Shown: positions 28,519 through 37,638 of the stretch, one piece after another
Layout: the number at the start of each line of letters is the position of its first letter
Numbering within the stretch: position 1 is the first letter of the stretch
Origin: an archaeon 13_2_20CM_2_53_6
GTDB lineage: Archaea; Thermoproteota; Bathyarchaeia; 40CM-2-53-6
Reading direction: 5' to 3'
DNA: 61,259 bases
NCBI GenBank assembly: GCA_001915065.1
Contig: MNDT01000020.1
Location: 1 to 61,259 of the forward strand
Program-made: the position numbers and the translations under genes
The notes under the pieces: generated by a model
Told to the model about the DNA's origin: nothing
What the model saw: the letters and a program-made list of their open reading frames with translations, nothing else
Databases searched by the model: none

Positions 28519-28794
28519 GTTCAGGGCTTGGACCCTACTATCAATATAAGTTCTTGGCTTCTTGAAGATAGACATGGATACCTATGAGCTGAAAACCCTA
28601 GCCCCAGCTACTCTAAGGGTTTATTCTGCTAGGGCAAACATTCTCCCTTGAGAAGTCGCAAAACGGTTTCTAGCGTGTTCTAAGCCTGATGTTCTCAAAT
28701 GAACACGGTCTCCACCCCGTTCAAAGCTGTGCTTGATCGGTGATGGGGGCAGACAATGGTTAACTGATATTGGCCAGAGCTCCCCTCAACGACC

Positions 28795-29445
28795 ATGGTC
28801 TTGACGATGAAGAACCATACTATTGTGGTAGGCCGCTTGCAAACAAATTGCTACATCCTTCAATCCGGAGCAGAAGTGATGATCGTCGATCCAGGCGATG
28901 AGCCAGAGCGAATTGTGAGGTTCATCAAAGATATCAACGCCAGAACAACGCGGATTGTTGCCACGCATACTCACTTTGATCACGTGCTAGGCGTTGACGG
29001 GGTCCGGAAAGCAACCAAGACTCTGTTCTTGATCCATCCGGAAGACCTGCCTATACTACAGTCGATGCAGTCGCGCGTGCGCCAGTTCATGGGATTCGAA
29101 GTTCCGCCGCCGCCTAGGGTCGATGGCTACCTCAAGGACGGAGACTCTCTGAAGGTGGGAGATGAGACGGTCCATGTTCTCCACACTCCAGGCCATTCGC
29201 CCGGCAGCATCAGCCTGACCGGCGACGGATACGTCTTGACAGGTGACGCTCTGTTCAACCAGTCAATCGGAAGGACGGATCTTCCAGGAGGAGACCTCGA
29301 CACTCTCATCCGCTCCATCAGGGAGAGGCTGTTCAGGTTGGACGATGACACAGCAGTCTATCCTGGCCATGGACCTGAGACTACAATTGGCGATGAGAAG
29401 CTCGCAAATCCCTTCGTAGGAGAGGCTGCAAGGCCTATCAGATAG
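28795..29445 (+). CDS. Metallo-beta-lactamase-fold hydrolase (glyoxalase II-like)
   Basis: ATHTHFDHVLGVDGV, HTPGHSPGSISL, LTGDALF, YPGHGPETTI. Confidence 0.9.
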   Translation: MVLTMKNHTIVVGRLQTNCYILQSGAEVMIVDPGDEPERIVRFIKDINARTTRIVATHTHFDHVLGVDGVRKATKTLFLIHPEDLPILQSMQSRVRQFMGFEVPPPPRVDGYLKDGDSLKVGDETVHVLHTPGHSPGSISLTGDGYVLTGDALFNQSIGRTDLPGGDLDTLIRSIRERLFRLDDDTAVYPGHGPETTIGDEKLANPFVGEAARPIR

Positions 29446-29489
29446 GCAATCGTCTTATCCCACTATCGTTTCCCAGAACCGAAACAGCA

Positions 29490-29936
29490 TTGTCCAGCCT
29501 AGACTCGATCCTCAAGAACTCTCTGAGCCAAGCCAGCCCTCACACCAAGGAGGTGTACAGTCAGAATCCCCTAACTGCCAACGAGGTCATCGAACTCGCC
29601 AACAGTCGAGTCCTCACACTCGCAGCCACTGTAAGACCGGATGGCAGACCCCACCTCTCACCCACCGACCTCGTGGTTGTTGACGGAGTCTTCTATCTCG
29701 GAGTGGACATGTCCATGGCCCGTTACCGGAACCTCAGACAGAATCCCGCCGTGACCGTAATGCTGGCCGACGGCTGGAAGCGTCAGGCGATCCTCGAAGG
29801 AAACGCAGACTTTCTTGACATGAAGAGCGAGACAGCCAGGGGAGTCTTGGAGGCTCAGAAGAAGAAGTACGGCTGGGTTACAGACGCGCTGGCAGAATTC
29901 CGACCAGCGAAAGCGTTCACCTGGAAGACAAAATAG
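29490..29936 (+). CDS. Pyridoxamine 5'-phosphate oxidase-fold flavin/F420-binding protein
   Basis: VLTLAATVRPDGRPHLSPTDLVVVDGVFYLGVD...ARYRNLRQNPAVTVML. Confidence 0.75.
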   Translation: MSSLDSILKNSLSQASPHTKEVYSQNPLTANEVIELANSRVLTLAATVRPDGRPHLSPTDLVVVDGVFYLGVDMSMARYRNLRQNPAVTVMLADGWKRQAILEGNADFLDMKSETARGVLEAQKKKYGWVTDALAEFRPAKAFTWKTK

Positions 29937-29988
29937 ACACGGGCCACTCTGAGAAGAAAATCGCCCAGAATAAGCCTGGATCAGCAAT

Positions 29989-30036
29989 CTGGGACGGGGG
30001 TCCCAGGCGGCGCCTTTCGCACGCTTGAACGCCGCC
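29989..30036. other. Two adjacent perfect hairpins in an intergenic region
   Basis: CTGGGAC-gggg-GTCCCAG (29989-30006) and GGCGGCG-N17-CGCCGCC (30006-30036). Confidence 0.55.
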
Positions 30037-30326
30037 ACACGGCAACTATAGAAAACAGCCAATCAGCCCGTTCTGCGCGACAAACCGGAGTTCTCGCCCA
30101 GAAACGTTCCAGATAGCGAAAGACCCCTCCTAGAATTTAGAAAACAAAAATTTCCCGCGACACAAGAGTGCCCCTTTGGAAAACTCTCCATCCTGGAAAA
30201 ATCCGTCCCAGAACAAGGCCAGCTCCCGGACCTAGAAGGCCCCACCGCTCGACCCACGCTTCAATTCTGTTCCAACCCGCCTACCGGCGTCAGGCGTTAA
30301 AATAATGCCCAACGTCCCTAGAACTC

Positions 30327-30725
30327 ATGGTCATGAACAAGACAGACGAGGAATGGAAGAAAGAGCTAGACCCACAACAGTACAAGATACTGAGGAAGAA
30401 GGCCACAGAACCCGCCTTCACCGGCAAACTACTACACAACAAAGAAAAAGGAGTCTACACATGCGCAGGCTGCGGAACAGAACTCTTCTCCTCAGACTCA
30501 AAATATGACAGCGGCAGCGGATGGCCCAGCTTCTGGACCACGCTGGCCAAGGACAAGATAGTCGAAATACCAGACCGTACCGTGGGAATGGATAGAATCG
30601 AAATCATCTGCAAAAACTGTGGAGGTCATCTCGGCCATCTCTTCGACGACGGACCCCAGCCCACCGGAATGCGCTACTGCGTAAACTCGCTATCCCTCGG
30701 CTTCAAGAAAAAGGACGCTAAATAG
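30327..30725 (+). CDS. msrB: Peptide-methionine (R)-S-oxide reductase MsrB
   Basis: YTCAGCGTELFSSDSKYDSGSGWPSFW, CKNCGGHLGHLFDDGPQPTGMRYCVNS. Confidence 0.97.
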   Translation: MVMNKTDEEWKKELDPQQYKILRKKATEPAFTGKLLHNKEKGVYTCAGCGTELFSSDSKYDSGSGWPSFWTTLAKDKIVEIPDRTVGMDRIEIICKNCGGHLGHLFDDGPQPTGMRYCVNSLSLGFKKKDAK

Positions 30726-30788
30726 GCAACTGTTCAGATTCCAATAGTCTGTTGTCCATAATCGTCAGGGACCTCTCCAGAAGCTCCT

Positions 30789-31169
30789 CTACTGGCCAGA
30801 GCTTGTTCCAGTCTCGTTCCTCTGGTCCGGCTGGCTCTCTCCAAACACAGCCTCAGACAATCCCGAATAGGTCTCGGTGGAAGTGCCAAGAGAAGTATCG
30901 GGCGACGGCTGCCAAGCCGGCGAGGTTTCTGGAGCGGCCTCTGGCTTGATCTCTTGTTTTGTCTCAGGTCGCGTTTCAGAACCCAACTCCGCAGGCTTCT
31001 GCTTCCTTCCAGCTTTGACGTAGACAATTAGTATTTTGTAGGTCTCGTTACAGCTCTTGCATCGTCCAACCTGGACAGTCCTTTTCAGCTTCAGAGTATG
31101 GTTCTTGCAGACAGGGCAATCGGCAAAACGGCTTCTAGAGACAGCCTCCTCCGTCTTCACAGTCTTCAA
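30789..31169 (-). CDS. Zinc-ribbon protein with Pro/Glu-rich low-complexity tail
   Basis: CPVCKNHTLKLKRTVQVGRCKSC then acidic/proline-rich tail; TTG/GTG starts at 31169/31160 proposed, as the longer ORF overlaps the Ni/Co permease. Confidence 0.5.
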   Translation of the reverse strand: MKTVKTEEAVSRSRFADCPVCKNHTLKLKRTVQVGRCKSCNETYKILIVYVKAGRKQKPAELGSETRPETKQEIKPEAAPETSPAWQPSPDTSLGTSTETYSGLSEAVFGESQPDQRNETGTSSGQ

Positions 31170-31239
31170 TGCTGCCCGCCCGCATGTATGCGACGCCTGC
31201 GAATAGTCGTTCTGTAACCAGCAGATCGACAGAATCGAC

Positions 31240-32307
31240 CTAGAAGGATATTTTCGGATGGTGGACCTCGTCGTCAAGATGCTTGTACTTCCACACCGCC
31301 ATCGAGGCAAGCCATGATGCCACGAATATGCTAATAATCCCATAGCCGATCGTTTCAAAGTCAAGCCGAGCAAGCCAGCCCCAGAACGGGCCCTGAAGAT
31401 TCAGTTCCCCAGACAGCACCTGCAGAAGCTCAACACCGCCAATAACAAACGCGACGAGGACAGAGATGACCGTAATGGTCAGATTATAGTAGATCTTCCG
31501 GAGCGGCTTCACAAAAGCCCAACCGTACGCTACACACATAGTCACACCGTCAGTCGTATCGACAAGTACCATTCCCAGAGTAAACATCACCGGCAATATC
31601 AGAACCATCCAGACAGGAACTGTCGAGGCAACCCCAAAACTCACAGCGAGAGCAAAGAAAAGAATCTCACTCGCGGTGTCAAACCCCAAGCCGAAGAGCA
31701 CGCCGATCGGGTAGATCTGCCATGGCCGCTGGACTATCCGGAAGAGCCCCTTGAAGTACCGGTTGAGAAATCCGCGATTCTCCAGCAGATCATTCAGCTC
31801 AGACTCGTCAACACGTCCCCGTCTAAGATTCTGGAACATGCGGTAGACCCCTATCACGATCAGAGCGTTCACAGCTCCAATCAAGAACAGGAACAATCCG
31901 GACACGGTGGTTCCGATAACAGTTCCCGAAGTCTGCAGAAACGAACTATCCTGGACAACAATCCGGGTTGCAAGAACAAGCCCCACTGTGAGCCCCACTA
32001 CGATGGTTGAGTGACCGAGCGAAAACCATGTTCCTACGGTAACAGGTCTCTTCCCCTCATGCATCAGCTTCCTAGTAGTATTGTCAATCGCTACGATATG
32101 GTCAGCGTCCACCCCGTGGCGCAGTCCCAGAACGAAAGCAGCTATGCATAACCCGAAGAGTAGCGGCGAGGCCCGGCCGAGGACGATAGAGCCGATGAAA
32201 CCGAGCAGAGTCGCGATCGCCAGACCCGCATACAAGCCAAGAATGCTCGCCTTCTCCTCGCCAGTAAGTCCCAGCCTAGAACTGATTGGAGTGGAATTTT
32301 CAGACAA
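31240..32307 (-). CDS. Nickel/cobalt permease (NiCoT/HoxN-NixA family)
   Basis: LGLRHGVDADHIVAIDNTTRKL, GLGFDTASEI. Confidence 0.92.
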   Translation of the reverse strand: MSENSTPISSRLGLTGEEKASILGLYAGLAIATLLGFIGSIVLGRASPLLFGLCIAAFVLGLRHGVDADHIVAIDNTTRKLMHEGKRPVTVGTWFSLGHSTIVVGLTVGLVLATRIVVQDSSFLQTSGTVIGTTVSGLFLFLIGAVNALIVIGVYRMFQNLRRGRVDESELNDLLENRGFLNRYFKGLFRIVQRPWQIYPIGVLFGLGFDTASEILFFALAVSFGVASTVPVWMVLILPVMFTLGMVLVDTTDGVTMCVAYGWAFVKPLRKIYYNLTITVISVLVAFVIGGVELLQVLSGELNLQGPFWGWLARLDFETIGYGIISIFVASWLASMAVWKYKHLDDEVHHPKISF

Positions 32308-32508
32308 GGCTACAAGAGCCGCTAACCCAGACCGATCACGAGTTGCGATATAAACAGATGCTCAGACTCGAGTATAAGACAGAAGTGGAGATCGGGCACT
32401 ACGAGAAATGATCCCGTCACGCGATTTGCCAATCCCCGGTTTTGACACCCTTAAATAAGGAATTGAGAAAGGAAATCTTGGTCCCTAAACAGAGACGGGT
32501 TTGAAACC

Positions 32509-33048
32509 TTGAGTTCTACAACCAACCCCTACTTTGACAGAGTAAAATCACAGACCGGCATACTCGAAAAGATCGAGCTCCTCGTTCCCGGATTCCACGG
32601 CTACAAGGAGAAAGAGATGAGACGAGAGTCTGACAAGCTCATCCGAAACCAGATCTACCAGAAACTCTCCGATGCCGAAGGCCAGGCCAAAGACATCTAC
32701 CGCGCCCTCGTCAACCAGGGAGCAAACGACACATGGGACGATACCGACCATCTCCTCGCCCGTCTCGACCGAATAATGGAGAGAATCAACCACTCAGAAT
32801 ACGGATACGCAGGATTCTTCGACTCGACCAAGGTCAAAGAACCTGATCTGGACCGGATGATGGGCTACGACATGCAACTCATACAGATGGCCGACAATGT
32901 AACGACATCGATACGGTCGCTCAAAGACGTTCTCGATAACGACCGGCTCCAAGAAGCCAAAGGCAAAGTCAGTGAGGCCATGAAGGTTGTAGACGCCCTT
33001 GAAAACGCGTATAATGGCCGAAAACAGATTATAGTAGGAGTCCAGTAA
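32509..33048 (+). CDS. Helical protein of unknown function, first gene of an SPFH module
   Basis: TTG start, TATA-like CTTAAATAAG at about 32450-32459; alpha-helical 179 aa; stop 4 nt before the next ATG. Confidence 0.75.
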   Translation: MSSTTNPYFDRVKSQTGILEKIELLVPGFHGYKEKEMRRESDKLIRNQIYQKLSDAEGQAKDIYRALVNQGANDTWDDTDHLLARLDRIMERINHSEYGYAGFFDSTKVKEPDLDRMMGYDMQLIQMADNVTTSIRSLKDVLDNDRLQEAKGKVSEAMKVVDALENAYNGRKQIIVGVQ

Positions 33049-33052
33049 GATA

Positions 33053-34012
33053 ATGCCACAGGTAATAGAATGGAGAAACGCTGGACCAGACGACGTCGTA
33101 TGGCGCTATCCAGTCGAACAGATCATAACAGGCGCTCAGCTAGTTGTCCACGAGTTTGAAGCCGCTGTCTTCCTCCGAGATGGCAAGGCGTACGATGTCT
33201 TCGGACCCGGACGGCACACACTCACGACCCTAAACCTCCCGCTGATATCGAGAGCCTACGGCATATTCTTCGGCGGAAAAGACCCCTTCACGGCCATCGT
33301 CATCTATGTCTCCACCAAACAGTTCGCAGGCAAATGGGGCGCAAAGGCTCAGACGACCGAACTAGCACCGTTGATGGTGCACGGAACCGCCTGGTTCCGT
33401 ATCAAGGATCCGAACCTATTCGTAAACGAGGTGGTAGGAGGACAGGGAGCCTACACGACATCCCAAGTAGACGATTTCATCCGGGGCTTCATCAACGAGC
33501 GAGTCATAGACGTAATGTCAAAGTACGATCTGACTACCGCCTTCACCCAGCTGGACAAGGCGTCCACTGATGTCAAGGTCAACATCAACGATGCTCTCAA
33601 CAGGCTCGGAACCGACCTCGTCGACTTCAAGTTCGAAGGGATCGACACATCCGACCAATTCCGAGACCGCCTCTTCTGGATAAAGCAACACGCCGCAACT
33701 TCCGACGTCCTACGAATGGAGACAGCCAAGGACATCGGCCAGAGCCTAAGCACTTCCCAGGGAGGAGCCGGACTCGGCTCAGGAATGGTCCTCATCCCTC
33801 AAGTCATGAACGCTCCCATGCAGTCACCAATGATTCAGTCACAGACAGCCTTCGTCGCATGTCCGAAATGCGGCAACCAAGTCCAGCAAGGCGCGAGATT
33901 CTGCCCGAACTGCGGCGCCAACATGGCCCCGGCAACAAGTCCATGTCCCCACTGTGGAAAACCGGTTGCTGTTGGAGCGAAGTTCTGTCCCGAGTGTGGA
34001 CAGAAAATATGA
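33053..34012 (+). CDS. SPFH-domain protein with two C-terminal zinc ribbons (COG4260/YdjI-like)
   Basis: IEWRNAGPDDVVWRYPVEQIITGAQLVVHEFEAAVFLRDGKAYDVFGPGRHTLTT; CPKCGNQVQQGARFCPNCG and CPHCGKPVAVGAKFCPECG. Confidence 0.85.
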   Translation: MPQVIEWRNAGPDDVVWRYPVEQIITGAQLVVHEFEAAVFLRDGKAYDVFGPGRHTLTTLNLPLISRAYGIFFGGKDPFTAIVIYVSTKQFAGKWGAKAQTTELAPLMVHGTAWFRIKDPNLFVNEVVGGQGAYTTSQVDDFIRGFINERVIDVMSKYDLTTAFTQLDKASTDVKVNINDALNRLGTDLVDFKFEGIDTSDQFRDRLFWIKQHAATSDVLRMETAKDIGQSLSTSQGGAGLGSGMVLIPQVMNAPMQSPMIQSQTAFVACPKCGNQVQQGARFCPNCGANMAPATSPCPHCGKPVAVGAKFCPECGQKI

Positions 34013-34587
34013 TCAAGAAGCTTGACGGAACCTTCGTCGTTCCTGGCGAGAAACTCGGAGTGGTCGAAGAATTCGACCCTGGACGAGGAACAGTCGAGGT
34101 AGACGGCATAGTCTATTCCTCCCAGACCGGAACGGCCGCCCTCGACCCAAAGAGACACGTTGTCACCGTCAGACCCGCGACCGGGCCCCCGGTCGTCCCC
34201 GAAGAAGGCTCCTCGATCACAGGCATAGTCGAGAAGGTCCAGGAGAAAATGGCCATAATCAACATAGTAGTCGTGGACGGAAAAAAGATGGCGCTTCCCT
34301 TCACAGGGATGCTTCACATATCCAACTCTAGCCCACGCTTCGAACGAGTCATGGGCGAGGTATGCAAGCCCAACGACATCATCAGAGCAAAAGTAATCGA
34401 CACAAGCCAGCGGATACCTAAACTTACAACGATCGGCAGAGAACTGGGCGTCATCAAAGCCTACTGCTCCCGTTGCGGCAATGAGCTTGTCCTCTCGGGC
34501 CGGATACTAAGGTGCGGTGTCTGCAGAAACGTTGAAAGAAGGCGCCTAGCCGAGGACTTCCAGACAGAGACCGAGGTACAAAGTTGA
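34009..34587 (+). CDS. csl4: Exosome RNA-binding protein Csl4
   Basis: FVVPGEKLGVVEEFDPGRGTVEVDGIVYSSQTG, S1-like region, C-terminal CSRCGNELVLSGRILRCGVCRNVERR. Confidence 0.9.
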   Translation: MIKKLDGTFVVPGEKLGVVEEFDPGRGTVEVDGIVYSSQTGTAALDPKRHVVTVRPATGPPVVPEEGSSITGIVEKVQEKMAIINIVVVDGKKMALPFTGMLHISNSSPRFERVMGEVCKPNDIIRAKVIDTSQRIPKLTTIGRELGVIKAYCSRCGNELVLSGRILRCGVCRNVERRRLAEDFQTETEVQS

Positions 34588-34871
34588 AAATCAACATTCT
34601 GAAGAGATCCAAAGGACTGTTGAAGATAGAGGTCGAAGGAGAAGGACACTCTTTTGGAAACCTCATGCAAGAGACCCTACTCGAAGACAAGACCGTCGAC
34701 TGGGCAGGATATGACCAGCCCCATCCACTCTTCAGGCAATCAATAATTACCGTCCGGATGAAAGGAGAAGCGCAGGCTGACAAAGCTCTCGACAGGGCCT
34801 CCAAGAAGATTAGGTCTGACACTGAAGAATTCGTCGAGAAATTTTCATCCGCTATAAAGAACGAGAACTAG
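34584..34871 (+). CDS. rpoL: DNA-directed RNA polymerase subunit L (Rpo11)
   Basis: EGEGHSFGNLMQETLLEDKTVDWAGYDQPHPLFRQSIITVRM. Confidence 0.92.
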   Translation: MKINILKRSKGLLKIEVEGEGHSFGNLMQETLLEDKTVDWAGYDQPHPLFRQSIITVRMKGEAQADKALDRASKKIRSDTEEFVEKFSSAIKNEN

Positions 34872-35558
34872 CTGGAGCCCGCCGATCTGGCCAGAGGGCT
34901 CCTCTTCGACTTCGACGGCACACTCTACGGCGACTGGAGAATCTGGATCTCAATCATAGAAGAAACCCTCTCTGACTACCAAATATCAATCAACCCCCAC
35001 GATGCCCTCGAAAAAGCTCGAGCGATGATCGAGCACGAAGGAGGCTCAAACAGTACACTAAGAATCAGCAGCGTCGCCACAGCCCTGGCACGAGACAACG
35101 GCGTCGACCGAGACGATCAAATAAGAACACGATTTTTCGAAATACTCGACCAACGGATGGATGCGACGGGTCCGGGCAAGAATCTTGTCAAGATGTTGGG
35201 AAAATTCGAACATGAAGGATGTCGCTTGGGCATAGTGACGTTCGTGAGAAAGCCTCGTATCGCTCGAAGGCTGGGCGTCTGGAAGATCAAACAATACTTT
35301 CAAACAGTAATAACGCCGGACGATGTGCCAGACTTCAAACCTTCACCAGACCCGTTCATCAAGGCTATGGAGCAGTTAGGGGTCACGCCCAAACAGTGCT
35401 TCGTCGTAGGAGACGAACCGGTAGACATGATCGGGGGAAAGAAAGCTGGAGCAACTACAATCGGCCTTCCACAAGGATTCTTCAGACGAGAAGAGCTGGA
35501 AAAAGCCGGCGCCGATTACATTCTCCACTCCCTTGAGAATCTAACGGGTATCATATAA
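34872..35558 (+). CDS. HAD-superfamily hydrolase; start codon uncertain (CTG 34872 or ATG 35025)
   Basis: LLFDFDGTLYGDW (motif I) lies upstream of the first ATG and in frame; GDEPVDMIGGKKAG motif IV. Confidence 0.75.
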   Translation: MEPADLARGLLFDFDGTLYGDWRIWISIIEETLSDYQISINPHDALEKARAMIEHEGGSNSTLRISSVATALARDNGVDRDDQIRTRFFEILDQRMDATGPGKNLVKMLGKFEHEGCRLGIVTFVRKPRIARRLGVWKIKQYFQTVITPDDVPDFKPSPDPFIKAMEQLGVTPKQCFVVGDEPVDMIGGKKAGATTIGLPQGFFRREELEKAGADYILHSLENLTGII

Positions 35559-35594
35559 AATAGTGTCTGATGAAGAGTCCGTAGAGGCAGAGGG

Positions 35595-35960
35595 GTGCTA
35601 GATGATCAACATCTTGCAGGAGTCTTGACAGACCATGGACTAGCCCAGTTTGGCGATGCTCTTCTGAATTTCGCCTTCTCATTGGCACTGACAGAAACGA
35701 CCGGACATCCCAGAGGGACAAAAGTTTCAGACAAGACGCTCGCTGACGCCGCATTTAGGGCAGGCCTTAGAAAATACCTGCCGAGGAGGATAGGGCGCGG
35801 AGACGTGGCCAACAGCCTCGAAGCCCTGCTGGGCTTCGTCTGGCTCAAGAAGCTCTTGACTCTGGAAGAAATACTCAACTGCCTGAGAACCGAGAGTTTC
35901 ACGCACGTCCAAAACTTCGCCCAACTTGCAGAACTCGCGCTTGCGAGATTGAAACGATGA
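35595..35960 (+). CDS. RNase III-like domain protein (archaeal Ribonucleas_3_2-like)
   Basis: GTG start; LAQFGDALLNFAFSLALTETTG, LADAAFRAGLRKYLP, VANSLEALLGFVWL. Confidence 0.7.
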   Translation: MLDDQHLAGVLTDHGLAQFGDALLNFAFSLALTETTGHPRGTKVSDKTLADAAFRAGLRKYLPRRIGRGDVANSLEALLGFVWLKKLLTLEEILNCLRTESFTHVQNFAQLAELALARLKR

Positions 35961-36448
35961 GCGGGCCTCTTCGACACGTGAAAAAGGAGATACGCATCTT
36001 GGGTCTCGATGCATGCAATCCCAGTCTCACCGTTGGAGCTGTGGTCCGAGGAGGGCTTTACTTGGACGGCGTCATGACCTTCTCCCGAGATGCAGAGGAG
36101 GAAGCAGATCTGATAGCCAATAAAATCGCTAAATCACGCTACTTTCCAGAATTGAGAACCATAATGGTCCATGACCCTAAGAGCCTCCTAGATCCAAAGA
36201 TCATGCAGCAAGGTACCAGGTTGCCGGTTGTCAATATCGCTCTCGACAGTCGTATCAAGGCCGGAGGGTACCGGTTCTATGGGAAGGACCGACAACAATT
36301 GTGGATCAAGACAACGTTAGAATCACCGAGTCTAGAGAAGATTCTCTCTCTAACCAAATCACGTGGTAGGTTGCCGGAACCTCTCCGCATCGCCCATCTG
36401 CTAGCAAAACTAAATATCCCCAGAAGGCTTTCGCGGGATAAAGAATAA
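35957..36448 (+). CDS. DUF99 family protein (endonuclease V-like fold)
   Basis: ILGLDACNPSLTVGAVVRGGLYLDGVMTF, LPVVNIALDSRIKAGG. Confidence 0.8.
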   Translation: MSGPLRHVKKEIRILGLDACNPSLTVGAVVRGGLYLDGVMTFSRDAEEEADLIANKIAKSRYFPELRTIMVHDPKSLLDPKIMQQGTRLPVVNIALDSRIKAGGYRFYGKDRQQLWIKTTLESPSLEKILSLTKSRGRLPEPLRIAHLLAKLNIPRRLSRDKE

Positions 36449-36485
36449 ATTCGCGCAGACAGTCTCGCTCTGAGCTGAACACGTT

Positions 36486-36809
36486 TTGCAGTTTTGTCCG
36501 AAGTGTGGGTCTACCCTACTTCCTTCCAAGATGGAGAAGAAGGTCTTCATGGCGTGCGCAAAGTGTGGCTATACTAGCAGCCGGGCTGACAAGGTAATCA
36601 GTCGACTCTCCCACGAGAGGGAAAACATAATCGTTCTAGGCAAAGAAGAGCAGAAGATCCGCACCCTCCCCAAGACGAAGGCTGAGTGTCCAAAGTGCAA
36701 CAACCACGAAGCCTTTTATTGGCTCGTCCAGACGAGGGGTGCCGACGAGTCGTCCACGCAGTTCTTTAGATGTACCAACTGCGGGGCAACCTGGCGAGAG
36801 AATAGTTAG
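36486..36809 (+). CDS. tfs: Transcription factor S (TFIIS-like)
   Basis: FCPKCGSTLLPSK...CAKCGYTS; ECPKCNNHEAFYWLVQTRGADESSTQFFRCTNCGATWRE. Confidence 0.95.
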   Translation: MQFCPKCGSTLLPSKMEKKVFMACAKCGYTSSRADKVISRLSHERENIIVLGKEEQKIRTLPKTKAECPKCNNHEAFYWLVQTRGADESSTQFFRCTNCGATWRENS

Positions 36810-36813
36810 ACCA

Positions 36814-37629
36814 ATGTTGGAAAGCTCATTAGCAGAAACAACGAGCAAGAAAGAAGGAACGGCAAAACCAGCTTTGTTTAAGGCCACGATGAACGATGCC
36901 CGATTATTCAGAAACCTAATCGGAGCCATTTCGAGCCTAATCGAAGAGGCGGACTTCAACGCCACACCGGAAGGAATCAAACTCCGCTCCATGGATCCGT
37001 CACACATAGCGATGGTGGATTTCGAATGGCCGAAAGCGGCCTTCGACATCTACGAGTGCACCAGCCCAACAAAGCTGAGATTGAGCGTATCAAATCTCCT
37101 CAAGCTTCTCAAGAGAACTAGGAGTGACGAGTCTGTAGAGATCGTGTACGACGATGCGAACAAGAAGCTCAACATCACTCTGAAGAACAAGATCGTCCGG
37201 AAATTCATCACGCCGACACTAGAGCCCTCCACGGAAGAGGTGCCAACTCCCAAAGTCCCATTCAATGCGAGAGTAAAGATCACCGCGGTCAGCCTTAGAG
37301 ACGTTATCGACGACGCACAATCCATAAGCGACAACGTCAAGCTCGAAGTGAGTCCGGAAAAGTTCATTGTCAGAGCTACTGGCGAACTTAGCAGCGCGAT
37401 CATCGAAATGGACAAGGGAAGCGACGCGATACTAGAGCTAGACGCAAAAGAGGCCTGCAGAGCAACATACAATCTGAACTATTTTGGGGAAATCATACGG
37501 GCTGGCTCGGGCGCGTCAGAGGTAGCATCTCTAGAGTTCTCGACCAACATGCCAATCAAGGTCGAATTTGAGATGCCCCAGCAGGGCAGACTCCTATACT
37601 ATCTCGCGCCCAGAATTGAGCAAGAATAA
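36814..37629 (+). CDS. pcn: DNA polymerase sliding clamp (PCNA)
   Basis: GIKLRSMDPSHIAMVDFEWP, LAPRIEQE C-terminus; ATG at 36814, after the tfs stop. Confidence 0.94.
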   Translation: MLESSLAETTSKKEGTAKPALFKATMNDARLFRNLIGAISSLIEEADFNATPEGIKLRSMDPSHIAMVDFEWPKAAFDIYECTSPTKLRLSVSNLLKLLKRTRSDESVEIVYDDANKKLNITLKNKIVRKFITPTLEPSTEEVPTPKVPFNARVKITAVSLRDVIDDAQSISDNVKLEVSPEKFIVRATGELSSAIIEMDKGSDAILELDAKEACRATYNLNYFGEIIRAGSGASEVASLEFSTNMPIKVEFEMPQQGRLLYYLAPRIEQE

Positions 37630-37638
37630 GACGATGGC

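Noticed and set aside
30063-30257. 64-aa minus-strand ORF in the pre-msrB spacer
   Set aside because: Low-quality Ser/Gly/Arg-rich translation without homology-like motifs; hairpins explain the region better.
33835-34317. 160-aa minus-strand ORF across SPFH/csl4
   Set aside because: Antisense to two supported genes; apparent Cys/His patterns are mirror images of the zinc-ribbon codons.
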